Position numbers and translations under genes: made by a program. A stretch of 64,000 nt of DNA, taken from contig JAPPGH010000055.1 of assembly GCA_026914155.1 (NCBI GenBank), forward strand, positions 1-64,000, given 5' to 3'. The notes under the pieces were generated by a model that made no database searches, had not been told where the DNA came from, and worked only from the letters and a program-made list of their open reading frames with translations. This DNA is from Candidatus Palauibacter rhopaloidicola (GTDB taxonomy: Bacteria > Gemmatimonadota > Gemmatimonadetes > Palauibacterales > Palauibacteraceae). This document shows, piece after piece, positions 8,630-16,647 of this stretch; within the stretch, counting starts at the first letter, position 1; each line of letters begins with the position of its first letter.

Positions 8630-10963
8630 ATGAACCGCCGCCCGTCCCGCTCCGCCGTTTCACCGAAGGCTCGCATCGCGGCACTGGTTCGCGATGACAA
8701 GTGGTTCCTGGGGGGACTGGACGGCGTGGCGTGGGCGCCGCCGTTCCCGAGGTGGCTGCACCGGCCGGGGTTCTGGGATCCCGTTCACCTGCTGCAACAC
8801 GAGGTCGGCCCCGGGTTCTCGGTGGCCCTCCTGGGCTCCGACGGGCGGGAGATCCCGCTGCGTCGGGCGGCCCCCGGCCCCGGCGGTGGCGAGCCGGGCC
8901 CCGGCAGGTGGCGGCCCGGGCGGCTGACCGTCGGGTGGCTGGACGACCGAGGCGTCCTCGTCGAGGAAAGCCGCCAGGTGCTGCCGGGCGGAATCCTGGA
9001 ATCCACCTGGGACATCCCCCGCAGCTTCGAGGGGCATCTGGTCGGCTTCACCGCGCAGCCGGCGGACGCGACGGACGGGGTGACGCCCACGGCGGACGGC
9101 GTGAGCTGGACGCGGACCGTTTCGGACCGGCGCGGGCAGGAACTGGTGCTGCACATGGAACTCTCCGGCTCGGGATCGCCCGAGTGGCGGCGCATCGTGC
9201 CGTCCGAGGGCCTCGCCGCGCCCGAATGGCGGCATGCGCCCTTCGCGGAAGGTGGCGGCGACCCCGTGGGCACCGCGCCCCCGGGCGCCGACCCCCCGCC
9301 CGGTCCACCTCCCGACCCGCGTGCCGGCCTGGACGCCCAACGCGGGGGCTGGATCTGGATCGCCGTCGCGCTTCCGCTGGAAGGGATCGACGGCGGCGGA
9401 GCGCCGACGTTCCGGCTCACCCTTCGCCCCCGGCGCCCCGAAGCTTGCGGCCCGCCCCCAACGTCTTCGATTCCCCCGACCCCGGCATCCCCGACGCGCG
9501 GGCCGGACGAGGCCCGAACGGCCCCTGCCTGGGAATCCTTCTTCGGCGGTTTCCCGCATTTCGAGAGCGGCGATCCGTATCTCGACCGCACCTTCGACTA
9601 CCGCATCTACGGTCTCGGCCTGAACCGCATCGAGGGCGCGTGGGGCCCGGTGCGGCACCCCGCCATCGCCGAGGGACCGGAGTACTTCCACGTGCCGATC
9701 GCCTACAGCGCGCAGTGCCACATGATGGAGATGCGGTGGCGGACGGGCGGGCGCGAGGCATGGGGCTCGCTCCTGAACTTCGTCGACAACCAGAAGCCGG
9801 ATGGCTCCTTCCACGGGCGCCTCTATCCCGAGCGCCTTGAGGGCACGGACTTCTACCACGCGAACTGGGGCGACGCGCTGCTCGCGGTCGACGACATGCA
9901 CCCGGATGCGGCGGCGCTGGCCCGCTGCTACGAGGGGCTGTCACGCTATGCCCGCTGGCTGGCGGCGGAGCGCGATCCGGAGGCGTCGGGGATGTTCACC
10001 GTCACGAACCACTTCGAGACGGGACAGGAGTACATGTCGCGCTACATGGCCGTGGACGAGGAGGCCGACGTGGCGGGGTGGCGTCCCCGGCTCCGGCTCA
10101 AGGGGATCGACGTCACGGTCTACGCGCACCAGTTGTTTCGCGCCCTCGCCGCCGTGGCGCGCCGTCTGGAGCGATCCGGCGACGAGGCCGAGTGGCGCGG
10201 GCTCGGAGCCCGCTGCCGGAGGGCGATCGACGAGCGGATGTGGTCGGCGGAGGCCGGGCTGTTCACGGACGTGGACGGACGCACAGGCGAGCGGACCGGC
10301 GTGAAGGCGGCGGTGGGGTTCTATCCGCTGCTCACCGGAGGGGTCGAGGGCGCGCGGCTCGATGCCCTGCTCGATCACCTCGAGAATCCTGCGACGTTCG
10401 GGACGCGCTTCCCCCTGCCTTCGTCCAGCGTGGACGACCCGCGGTTTTCGGCCGAGGGCATCTGGCGCGGGAAGCGCCGCAACTGCCCGTGGAACGGACG
10501 CGTCTGGCCGATGACGACGAGCCATGTGATCGAAGGGCTGCTGCGCTGCTGGCGCGGCAGGAACTCGCGGGCGAACGCCCGGGCCGGCGCGCTGGCGGGC
10601 GACATGCTGCACCGCTTCGCGCGCATGATGTTCACCGATGGCGACGCTTCGCGCCCGAACTGCTTCGAGCACTACAACCCGCACACGGGTCGCGCGTGCC
10701 ACTTCCGGGGGATCGACGACTACCAGCACTCGTGGGTACTCGACCTGCTGGCGCGCGGATTCGGCGGGCTTCATGTAGACACGAGGGGCGTCGAGGTGCG
10801 GCCGCTGCCGAACGGTCCCGCGCGGGTGTCGCTGGGACCGGTCATCGCGCGGGGGCGCACGGTGTCCGTCGAGGTGGCGCCCGAACGGGTGAGCCTGGAG
10901 GTGGACGGCGATCGGTTCGACGGGCCGCGCGGCGAGCCTCTGCGGGTGCCATGGGTCTCGTGA
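8630..10963 (+). CDS. MGH1-type / GH63-like glycoside hydrolase
   Basis: A 777-residue protein with a beta-rich N-terminal part (about 1-290, including a proline-rich stretch around 215-235) and an (alpha/alpha)6-barrel C-terminal part like mannosylglycerate hydrolase and GH63 glucosidases. Diagnostic stretches include NPATFGTRFPLPSSSVDDPRF, WNGRVWPMTTSHVIEGLLR, FEHYNPHTG and DYQHSWVLDLLARG. No signal peptide is seen, so it is probably cytoplasmic and acts on an imported sugar. ATG 8630 was chosen as the first ATG before clearly family-like sequence; the frame is open from 8534. The ABC transporter ATPase gene overlaps its end, so it is probably the first gene of the sugar uptake operon. The exact linkage cleaved is not determined. 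Confidence 0.75.
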   Translation: MNRRPSRSAVSPKARIAALVRDDKWFLGGLDGVAWAPPFPRWLHRPGFWDPVHLLQHEVGPGFSVALLGSDGREIPLRRAAPGPGGGEPGPGRWRPGRLTVGWLDDRGVLVEESRQVLPGGILESTWDIPRSFEGHLVGFTAQPADATDGVTPTADGVSWTRTVSDRRGQELVLHMELSGSGSPEWRRIVPSEGLAAPEWRHAPFAEGGGDPVGTAPPGADPPPGPPPDPRAGLDAQRGGWIWIAVALPLEGIDGGGAPTFRLTLRPRRPEACGPPPTSSIPPTPASPTRGPDEARTAPAWESFFGGFPHFESGDPYLDRTFDYRIYGLGLNRIEGAWGPVRHPAIAEGPEYFHVPIAYSAQCHMMEMRWRTGGREAWGSLLNFVDNQKPDGSFHGRLYPERLEGTDFYHANWGDALLAVDDMHPDAAALARCYEGLSRYARWLAAERDPEASGMFTVTNHFETGQEYMSRYMAVDEEADVAGWRPRLRLKGIDVTVYAHQLFRALAAVARRLERSGDEAEWRGLGARCRRAIDERMWSAEAGLFTDVDGRTGERTGVKAAVGFYPLLTGGVEGARLDALLDHLENPATFGTRFPLPSSSVDDPRFSAEGIWRGKRRNCPWNGRVWPMTTSHVIEGLLRCWRGRNSRANARAGALAGDMLHRFARMMFTDGDASRPNCFEHYNPHTGRACHFRGIDDYQHSWVLDLLARGFGGLHVDTRGVEVRPLPNGPARVSLGPVIARGRTVSVEVAPERVSLEVDGDRFDGPRGEPLRVPWVS

Positions 10964-12093
10964 CCCGCGCGCCGCAGGGCGTGGAGCTGCGCGGCGTGGA
11001 AAAGCGCTACGGCGACGTCGCGGCCGTCCGGGCGCTGGACCTGGAGGTCCGGCCGGGAGAGCTGGTGGTGCTGGTGGGCCCCTCGGGGTGCGGGAAGAGC
11101 ACGCTGCTGCGCCTCATCGCCGGGCTCATCGAACCCACCGCCGGGGAGGTACGGATCGGGGGACGGCGCGTGGACGACGTCGAGCCGGGCGCCCGCGACG
11201 TGTCCATGGTGTTCCAGAGCTACGCGCTCTACCCGCACATGACCGTGGCCGGGAACCTGGGCTTCGGCCTGCGGGTGCGGGGCACGCCGCGCGACGAGAT
11301 CGAGCGGCGTGTCGCGGACGCCGCCGCCGCGCTCGGGCTCGCCGAACTGCTGTCGCGGAAGCCCGGCCAACTGTCCGGCGGACAGCGCCAGCGGGTCGCG
11401 CTGGGGCGGGCCATGGTCCGGGATCCGGGCGTGTTCCTGTTCGACGAGCCGCTCTCGAACCTGGACGCGGAACTCCGACTGCGGACGCGCGACGAGATCG
11501 CCGCCCTGCACCGGCGGCTCGGCACGACGATGATCTTCGTGACGCACGACCAGGTGGAAGCGCTGTCGCTGGGCGAGCGGGTCGCGGTCATGGATCGCGG
11601 CCGGCTCCAGCAGGTGGGCACGCCGGATGAGGTCTACCGCCGGCCGACGAACCTGTTCGTGGCGGGCTTCGTCGGGTCGCCGCCCATCAACCGCATCTTC
11701 CTGTCCCGAGACGAGGCGGGCCGCCTGGCGGGCGGTCCGTTCGCCCTGCAGGCGCCGCCGGACCTCGACCGGGCTACGCTCGCGGTGCGGCCGGAGGATC
11801 TCGCCGTCGTCCCTGGCGGGGCGCACGATTCGAGCGAGGCCGGCGACGCGACCGAAGCGGGCGACTTCCGGGCCACCGCGCTCCGCGTCGAAGCGCTGGG
11901 CAGCGAGCAGCGCGTGCACCTGGACGGCCCCGGCGACGCGGCGTGGGTGGTGCGCGCGGGCCCCGCCCTCCGGGTCGCGCCCGGCGACCGGTTGCGCGTG
12001 TCGGTCGCGTGGGAGCGCAGCCACCTGTTCGGTCCGGACGGCCGCCGCGAGGAGGCCGCGCCGCGACCGCTGGGCCGGCTGGCTTCGCCATGA
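10951..12093 (+). CDS. Carbohydrate ABC transporter ATP-binding protein (UgpC/MsmK type)
   Basis: A 380-residue ATPase with Walker A GPSGCGKST, Q-loop VFQSYALYPHMT, signature LSGGQRQR, Walker B VFLFDEPLSNLD and switch histidine THD. The C-terminal 130 residues form the OB-like regulatory domain (LAVRPEDL, GDRLRVSVAWERSHLF) typical of sugar importers such as UgpC, MalK and MsmK. ATG 10951 overlaps the glycosidase stop by 13 bases; GTG 10960 in the same frame forms a GTGA overlap and is an equal candidate. It should energise the two permeases encoded downstream. All three carbohydrate-importer elements are present, so this looks like a complete transporter rather than a shared orphan ATPase. 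Confidence 0.9.
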   Translation: MGLVTRAPQGVELRGVEKRYGDVAAVRALDLEVRPGELVVLVGPSGCGKSTLLRLIAGLIEPTAGEVRIGGRRVDDVEPGARDVSMVFQSYALYPHMTVAGNLGFGLRVRGTPRDEIERRVADAAAALGLAELLSRKPGQLSGGQRQRVALGRAMVRDPGVFLFDEPLSNLDAELRLRTRDEIAALHRRLGTTMIFVTHDQVEALSLGERVAVMDRGRLQQVGTPDEVYRRPTNLFVAGFVGSPPINRIFLSRDEAGRLAGGPFALQAPPDLDRATLAVRPEDLAVVPGGAHDSSEAGDATEAGDFRATALRVEALGSEQRVHLDGPGDAAWVVRAGPALRVAPGDRLRVSVAWERSHLFGPDGRREEAAPRPLGRLASP

Positions 12094-13379
12094 CGCGCCA
12101 CCTCGTCCTCGCGGCCCTCGTCCTCGCCGCCCTGGGCCTCGCGGCGGCCGGCTGCGCGCCCGGCGAGTCGGACACCGTGCTGCGCGTGGCGCTCTGGGCC
12201 GGTGGGCATGAACTCGAGATCGAGCGGCAGGTGGCCGACCGCTACGAAGCGCTGCACCCCGGCGTCCGCGTCGCGCTCGAATCGGCCCCCAACGGATACG
12301 AGGAGCGCCTGCTGACCTCGATCGCGGCGGGGCGTCCGCCGGACGTCTATCTCATGGATTCGCCGGACATCCCGACCTTCGTGGAGCGTGGGCTGGCGCT
12401 GGACCTCGCGCCGTACGAGGAGGCGCTCGGCTTTCGGCCGGACAGCGTGTTCGGCCAGGTGGCGGACGCGTTTCGCCGAGGCGCGTCCATGTTCGCGCTG
12501 CCGAAGGACTTCACGCCGATGGTCCTGTACGCGAACCGCGGCGTGCTCGCCGCCGCAGGAGTCGAGGACCTTCTGCCCGCGGCCGGCTGGACGTGGACGG
12601 ACTTCCGGCGGGCCGCGGAGACGGTCGTGGCGGATACCGACGGCGACGGCCGGACGGATGTGTTCGGGTTCGACTTCCCGCGTAACCTGTACCAGTGGGT
12701 TCCGTTCGTGTGGTCGGCGGGCGGCGACATCCTGGCGCCTGGCGGCGGCGGGGCGGCGGGCTATCTGGACGGGCCGGAAGCGCTGGAGGCGTACCGCTTC
12801 CTCACGGCCCTGGCGGAGGGCGGCCTCACGCCGGGCGCGCAGTTCGTCCAGCAGGGAGACCCCGCGCGAGAGGCGCGCTTCGCATCGGGCGGACAGGCGT
12901 TCCTGCTGTCGGGCCACTGGACGCTCCCCGTGTTCCGGGATCTCGTGGAGACGGGGGACCTGGAACTGGCCATCGTCCCCATCCCGCACCATCCCTCGCG
13001 GACGGCGGCGACGAGCGTGCTGTACGCGTCCGGGTGGGCCGTGCCTCCGAACGCGCCGCACCTGCGCCGGGCCATCGACCTGGCCGGCTTCCTCGCCTCG
13101 CCCGAAGCGCAGCGTATTCGGGCACGGTCCGGACTCGCCATTCCCTCGCGGATCGACGTGGCGGCGGAGATCGCGGCGGCGGACGGCACCGGAGTCGAGC
13201 GTGCGTTCATCGAGTTGGTGGAAGGCGCCCGGATGACGTGGGGCGCCCGGGTGCGCGACTTCTCCCGCATCGAGGCGCTGGCGGTGGAGATCATGGACCG
13301 CCGCCTGATCCGGGGCGAGCCCCTCGCCTCGAGCGCCTCGGACGTGGCCCGCCGCATCGACGCGGAGTTCGGGCGGTGA
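12090..13379 (+). CDS. Extracellular sugar-binding lipoprotein of the ABC importer
   Basis: A 429-residue solute-binding protein, family 1. The start ATG overlaps the ATPase stop as ATGA. The N-terminus is a lipoprotein signal ending LAAAGC, followed by the usual opening VLRVALWAGGHELEIERQVADRYE and PPDVYLMDS. A DTDGDGRTD segment near residue 190 looks like an EF-hand-type calcium loop, as in galactose- and maltose-type binding proteins. The closing helices (RRIDAEF) are normal, so the gene is intact. It would deliver the sugar to the two permeases. The ligand cannot be read from sequence, but the neighbouring galactokinase-like fusion and two glycosidases point to a hexose or short oligosaccharide. 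Confidence 0.88.
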   Translation: MTRHLVLAALVLAALGLAAAGCAPGESDTVLRVALWAGGHELEIERQVADRYEALHPGVRVALESAPNGYEERLLTSIAAGRPPDVYLMDSPDIPTFVERGLALDLAPYEEALGFRPDSVFGQVADAFRRGASMFALPKDFTPMVLYANRGVLAAAGVEDLLPAAGWTWTDFRRAAETVVADTDGDGRTDVFGFDFPRNLYQWVPFVWSAGGDILAPGGGGAAGYLDGPEALEAYRFLTALAEGGLTPGAQFVQQGDPAREARFASGGQAFLLSGHWTLPVFRDLVETGDLELAIVPIPHHPSRTAATSVLYASGWAVPPNAPHLRRAIDLAGFLASPEAQRIRARSGLAIPSRIDVAAEIAAADGTGVERAFIELVEGARMTWGARVRDFSRIEALAVEIMDRRLIRGEPLASSASDVARRIDAEFGR

Positions 13380-15157
13380 GCCGTGCGCGGCAGCCGGCTC
13401 TCGCCCCCCTCGCCGCCGTCGTCCTGGCCGCCGGGCTGGCGCTGGTTGTGGCCATCGCCGCGGGCCGGGTTCAGAGCGTGCGGGTGGCATCGGCGGAGGC
13501 CGAGGCGCGCATGGCGGCCGCGCTGTGGGAGGCGGGGGGCGGCGTCCCGGCCGTCGCCGGACTGCTCGGCGAGCGGGCCACGATCCTCGGCGCGGGCGAC
13601 GGAAGCGACGGGGCGGGGGCATACGCCTACGAGGCCGGTGCGCTCGAGCCCGCCGCCTGGATCGCGGTCGCGCCGCGCCGCGCGGGCGGACGGCTGGGCG
13701 CGCTCCCCGGCGGCGCCCTCGCCATCGCGCTGGCGGGCGCCGCGCTCATCGCGGGCTGGGCCGCGGGGCGGCGCCGCGGGCCGGCCCGTTCGCGCTACCC
13801 AAGGGTCATCGCGCTCCTCTCGATCGGCTGCGTCGCCCTGACGGCGGCCACCGCCGGGCGGTGGGCGGACCGCGAACTCCGGTCGCTGAGCGCCGCCACG
13901 GTGGCCCGAGGGGCCCAAGCCGTCGAGTTGGCCCTGGCGAGCGGCGCGGAGCCGGCGCGCGCCGCCCGGGTCGCCGGGCTGCCCTGGGCCCACGACGGAT
14001 CGCTGGAGTCCGCGGACGGGCAGTGGACCATGCCGTTCGAGGTGGCGGCGACCATCGCCGCCTCGCCGGACCGAGGGTCGCAGCCCGCGGGGGCGCCCGC
14101 GGGGGCGCCATACACGGTGGAGGCGAGCGGCGCTACGTGGCACGCGGCCCGCGCCGCGGACATCCATCTCGCCCTGCTCGGATACGAGCGCACCGCCTCG
14201 CCCGCCCTCGCGCTGGCCGCCGCGGGCGGGCTCGCGACCCTGCTGGTCGTGCTGGCGCTCCACCTGGTGCAACTCGCGGCCCGTCCCCGCGCCATGCGTC
14301 GTACCCTCGCGGCCTGGGGCCTCCTCGCGCCGGCGGCGGCCCTCATCCTCGCGTTCACCCTCGGGCCGCTCGTCTTCTCGCTGTGGATCTCGCTGCACGA
14401 ATGGCGCCTCATCGACCCCGCGCCGCTCTTCCTCGGATTCGACAACTACGCGGCGCTGCTCGCGGACGGCGAGTGGTGGTCGGCGATCGGGAACACGGCG
14501 CTGTTCACGCTGCACGTGCCCGCCGCGATGGCCATCGCCCTCGCCCTCGCCCTCCTCACCCGTGGGTCGCGCCGCGCCATGCGCTGGGCCCGGCTCGCCC
14601 TCTTCCTCCCCGGCATCACGAGCGTGGCGGCGATCGCGGTGGTGTGGAAGTGGCTGCTGAGCGACCGGTACGGGCTGCTGAACCGGGGTCTGGAGCGCGT
14701 CGGGCTCGAGTCCGTCCCGTGGCTCACCTCGCCCGACACCGCGCTCGTCAGCCTGATGGCGATCGGGGTCTGGATGGTCGTGGGCTACCAGATGGTCGTC
14801 TTCCAGGCGGGCCTCGCCGCGATCCCGCGCGACTGGTACGAAGCGGCCCGGGTCGACGGCGCGGGGCCGTGGCAGCGCTTCCGCCACGTCACCCTTCCCG
14901 GCCTGCGCCACACCCTGTTCTTCGTGCTCGTCACGTCCGTCATCGGGTCCTTCCAGGTGTTCGGACTCGTCTACGTGATGACCGAGGGCGGCCCGCTGGG
15001 CGCTACCGATGTCGCCGTCTATCACATCTACCGCGAGGCGTGGGAGTTCCTGCAGTTCGGCAACGCGGCGGCGATGAGCTGGATGCTGTTCGCGGTCGTG
15101 TTCGCCGCCACGTGGCTGCACTTCCGCTTCCTCGATACGCGGCGCGCCCATGGCTGA
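13376..15157 (+). CDS. Sugar ABC permease (MalF-like) with long sensor-like N-terminal extension
   Basis: The start GTG overlaps the binding-protein stop (GTGA). The protein has 593 residues, about twice the usual 290-320. From about residue 310 it is a standard permease: ILAFTLGPLVFSLW, then the EAA loop EAARVDGAGPWQRFRHVTLPG near 488-508. The first 300 residues hold four hydrophobic segments (about 8-30, 110-128, 142-160, 272-296) separated by two extracytoplasmic stretches. Both stretches contain a similar element (VAGLLGERATILGAGDGS and VAGLPWAHDGSLESADGQ), so the extension looks like two related membrane-anchored modules. Such an extension could sense ligand or the binding protein; that is inference. 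A known alternative is the longer MalF of enterics, whose extra domain sits between helices 3 and 4, not in front. Confidence 0.85.
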   Translation: MSRARQPALAPLAAVVLAAGLALVVAIAAGRVQSVRVASAEAEARMAAALWEAGGGVPAVAGLLGERATILGAGDGSDGAGAYAYEAGALEPAAWIAVAPRRAGGRLGALPGGALAIALAGAALIAGWAAGRRRGPARSRYPRVIALLSIGCVALTAATAGRWADRELRSLSAATVARGAQAVELALASGAEPARAARVAGLPWAHDGSLESADGQWTMPFEVAATIAASPDRGSQPAGAPAGAPYTVEASGATWHAARAADIHLALLGYERTASPALALAAAGGLATLLVVLALHLVQLAARPRAMRRTLAAWGLLAPAAALILAFTLGPLVFSLWISLHEWRLIDPAPLFLGFDNYAALLADGEWWSAIGNTALFTLHVPAAMAIALALALLTRGSRRAMRWARLALFLPGITSVAAIAVVWKWLLSDRYGLLNRGLERVGLESVPWLTSPDTALVSLMAIGVWMVVGYQMVVFQAGLAAIPRDWYEAARVDGAGPWQRFRHVTLPGLRHTLFFVLVTSVIGSFQVFGLVYVMTEGGPLGATDVAVYHIYREAWEFLQFGNAAAMSWMLFAVVFAATWLHFRFLDTRRAHG

Positions 15158-15971
15158 CCGCGCGGTCGCGCCCCGGACGGCGCGGGGGCTCCTGCTCGCC
15201 GCGGCGTGCCTCGTCATGGCCGCGCCCTTCGCGTGGATGGCGCTCACGAGCCTCATGGGGCAACTGGAAGTGTTCGCCGGCGGGGGTCTCCTGCCGCGGT
15301 CGCCGCGATGGTCCAACTATCCGGAGGCACTGACGATCCAGCCGTTCGGGCGCTACTTCCTGAACTCGCTCGTGTTCGCGACCGCGGTGGCGGCGGGCCA
15401 GGTCGCGACCTCCGCCGCCGCCGGGTACGCCTTCGCCCGCCTCGACTTCCCGGGACGGGACGGGCTGTTCATGCTCTTTCTGTCGACGATGATGGTGCCC
15501 GCGGTCGTCATCCTCATCCCCCGCTTCCTCATGATCGAGGCGCTCGGCTGGATCGACACCTACCAGGGACTCATCTCCACGGAACTCGTCTCTGTGTGGG
15601 GCATCTTCCTCATGCGGCAGTACTTCCGGACGGTGCCGCGCGAGCTGGAGGACGCCGCGCGCGTGGACGGGGCCGGGCGCGTGCGCATCTTCTGGAGCGT
15701 CGCCCTGCCGCTCGCGAAGCCCGCCGTGGCCACGCTCGCGCTGTTCGCGTTCGTCGACGCGTGGAAGAACCTGCTGTGGCCGCTCCTCGTGACCCGCTCC
15801 ATGGAGATGCGCGTCGTCGAGGTGGGGATCGCCGCCTTCCATTCGACCTACGAGATCCACTGGCCCTACCAGATGGCGGCCGGCGTCGCCGCCGTGCTGC
15901 CCATCGCCCTCCTCTTCCTCTTCACCCAGCGGTACTTCGTGCGCGGCATCCAACTCGAAGGCATCCGCTAG
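15150..15971 (+). CDS. Sugar ABC permease (MalG-like)
   Basis: A 273-residue inner-membrane permease overlapping the preceding gene by 8 bases. It begins MADRAVAPRTARG and has six hydrophobic helices of the MalG/UgpE family. The EAA loop EDAARVDGAGRVRIFWSVALP at about 166-186 contacts the ATPase. The C-terminus FVRGIQLEGIR is a typical end for the family. With the preceding three genes it completes a type I sugar importer. No gene follows closely on the same transcript until the HicB gene 97 bases later. That gap holds no clear terminator. Confidence 0.9.
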   Translation: MADRAVAPRTARGLLLAAACLVMAAPFAWMALTSLMGQLEVFAGGGLLPRSPRWSNYPEALTIQPFGRYFLNSLVFATAVAAGQVATSAAAGYAFARLDFPGRDGLFMLFLSTMMVPAVVILIPRFLMIEALGWIDTYQGLISTELVSVWGIFLMRQYFRTVPRELEDAARVDGAGRVRIFWSVALPLAKPAVATLALFAFVDAWKNLLWPLLVTRSMEMRVVEVGIAAFHSTYEIHWPYQMAAGVAAVLPIALLFLFTQRYFVRGIQLEGIR

Positions 15972-16068
15972 CGTGATGCGCGCCGGCAGGGCGTAGGCTC
16001 CCTTCGCATGGTATGTTTCGAAGGAGGTAGATTCAGGGATCGACGGAAGCCGCACGGCACGGGAGCGC

Positions 16069-16290
16069 ATGATGTCCGCAACCGAAATCATCTTCGAAGT
16101 TACCGAGGACGAAGTCGACGGTGGCTACTCCGCCAGCGCGCTGGGTTTCGGTATCCACACCCAGGGCGACTCGGTGCAGGAAATCCGGCGAAACGTCAAA
16201 GAGGCCGTTGACTGCTATTTCGATGAGACAATGGCGAAGCCCGGGATCATCCGCCTTCACTTCGTGCGCGACGAGATCCTTGTTGCGTGA
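16069..16290 (+). CDS. hicB: HicB-family antitoxin (pair 1)
   Basis: A 73-residue protein with the partial RNase H fold of HicB antitoxins: a beta-strand start (IIFEVTEDEVDGGYSASALGFGI), then TQGDSVQEIRRNVKEAVDCYF, the helix shared by this family. The usual C-terminal DNA-binding segment is absent, so this is the short form. ATG 16069 and the next codon ATG 16072 are both possible. Its stop overlaps the GTG of the HicA gene, coupling antitoxin and toxin. It lies between the permease gene and the second glycosidase on the same strand. A GGAGG at 16022-16026 is too far upstream to serve as its ribosome site. Confidence 0.85.
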   Translation: MMSATEIIFEVTEDEVDGGYSASALGFGIHTQGDSVQEIRRNVKEAVDCYFDETMAKPGIIRLHFVRDEILVA

Positions 16291-16529
16291 GACTGCCGCG
16301 CAACGTAAGCGGCGCGGCTCTGCAGGCAGCGCTGCGACACCTTGGGTACGAAGTCGTCCGTCAGCGCGGTTCTCACATTCGCATCACCACCCAGGTTGGC
16401 GGTGAACATCACGAGGTAATCCCGAATCACAATCCGATTGGGGTCAAGACGCTGTCGAGCATCTTGAAGAGCGTCGCCCGGCATCACGACATGAGCGTCA
16501 AACAGCTGCTGCGGCAACTCGACTTGTAG
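16287..16529 (+). CDS. hicA: HicA-family mRNA interferase toxin (pair 1)
   Basis: An 80-residue protein of the HicA double-stranded-RNA-binding-fold toxins. The start GTG overlaps the antitoxin stop (GTGA). The helix SGAALQAALRHLGYEVVRQRGSH and the strand HIRITT carry the family's catalytic histidine (GSH). A C-terminal helix LKSVARHHDMSVKQLLRQL is intact. HicA cleaves mRNA when free of HicB. Order antitoxin-toxin is reversed from the classic E. coli hicAB order but common elsewhere. Confidence 0.88.
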   Translation: MRLPRNVSGAALQAALRHLGYEVVRQRGSHIRITTQVGGEHHEVIPNHNPIGVKTLSSILKSVARHHDMSVKQLLRQLDL

Positions 16530-16647
16530 TAGGACGGCGGCTGCCGAGGGGACTTTCCGGTTGACTCCATGTAGAGCGAGTCGGGACAGAGTTCAATCAA
16601 GCGTCCGTTCGTCAAGGACGAAGTCATCGCGGTACAGCCGGACTTCG

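Noticed and set aside
13376-15157. The permease N-terminus as a separate gene
   Set aside because: The frame is continuous without a stop or a convincing ribosome site between the extension and the permease core, so a single fused protein is more likely.
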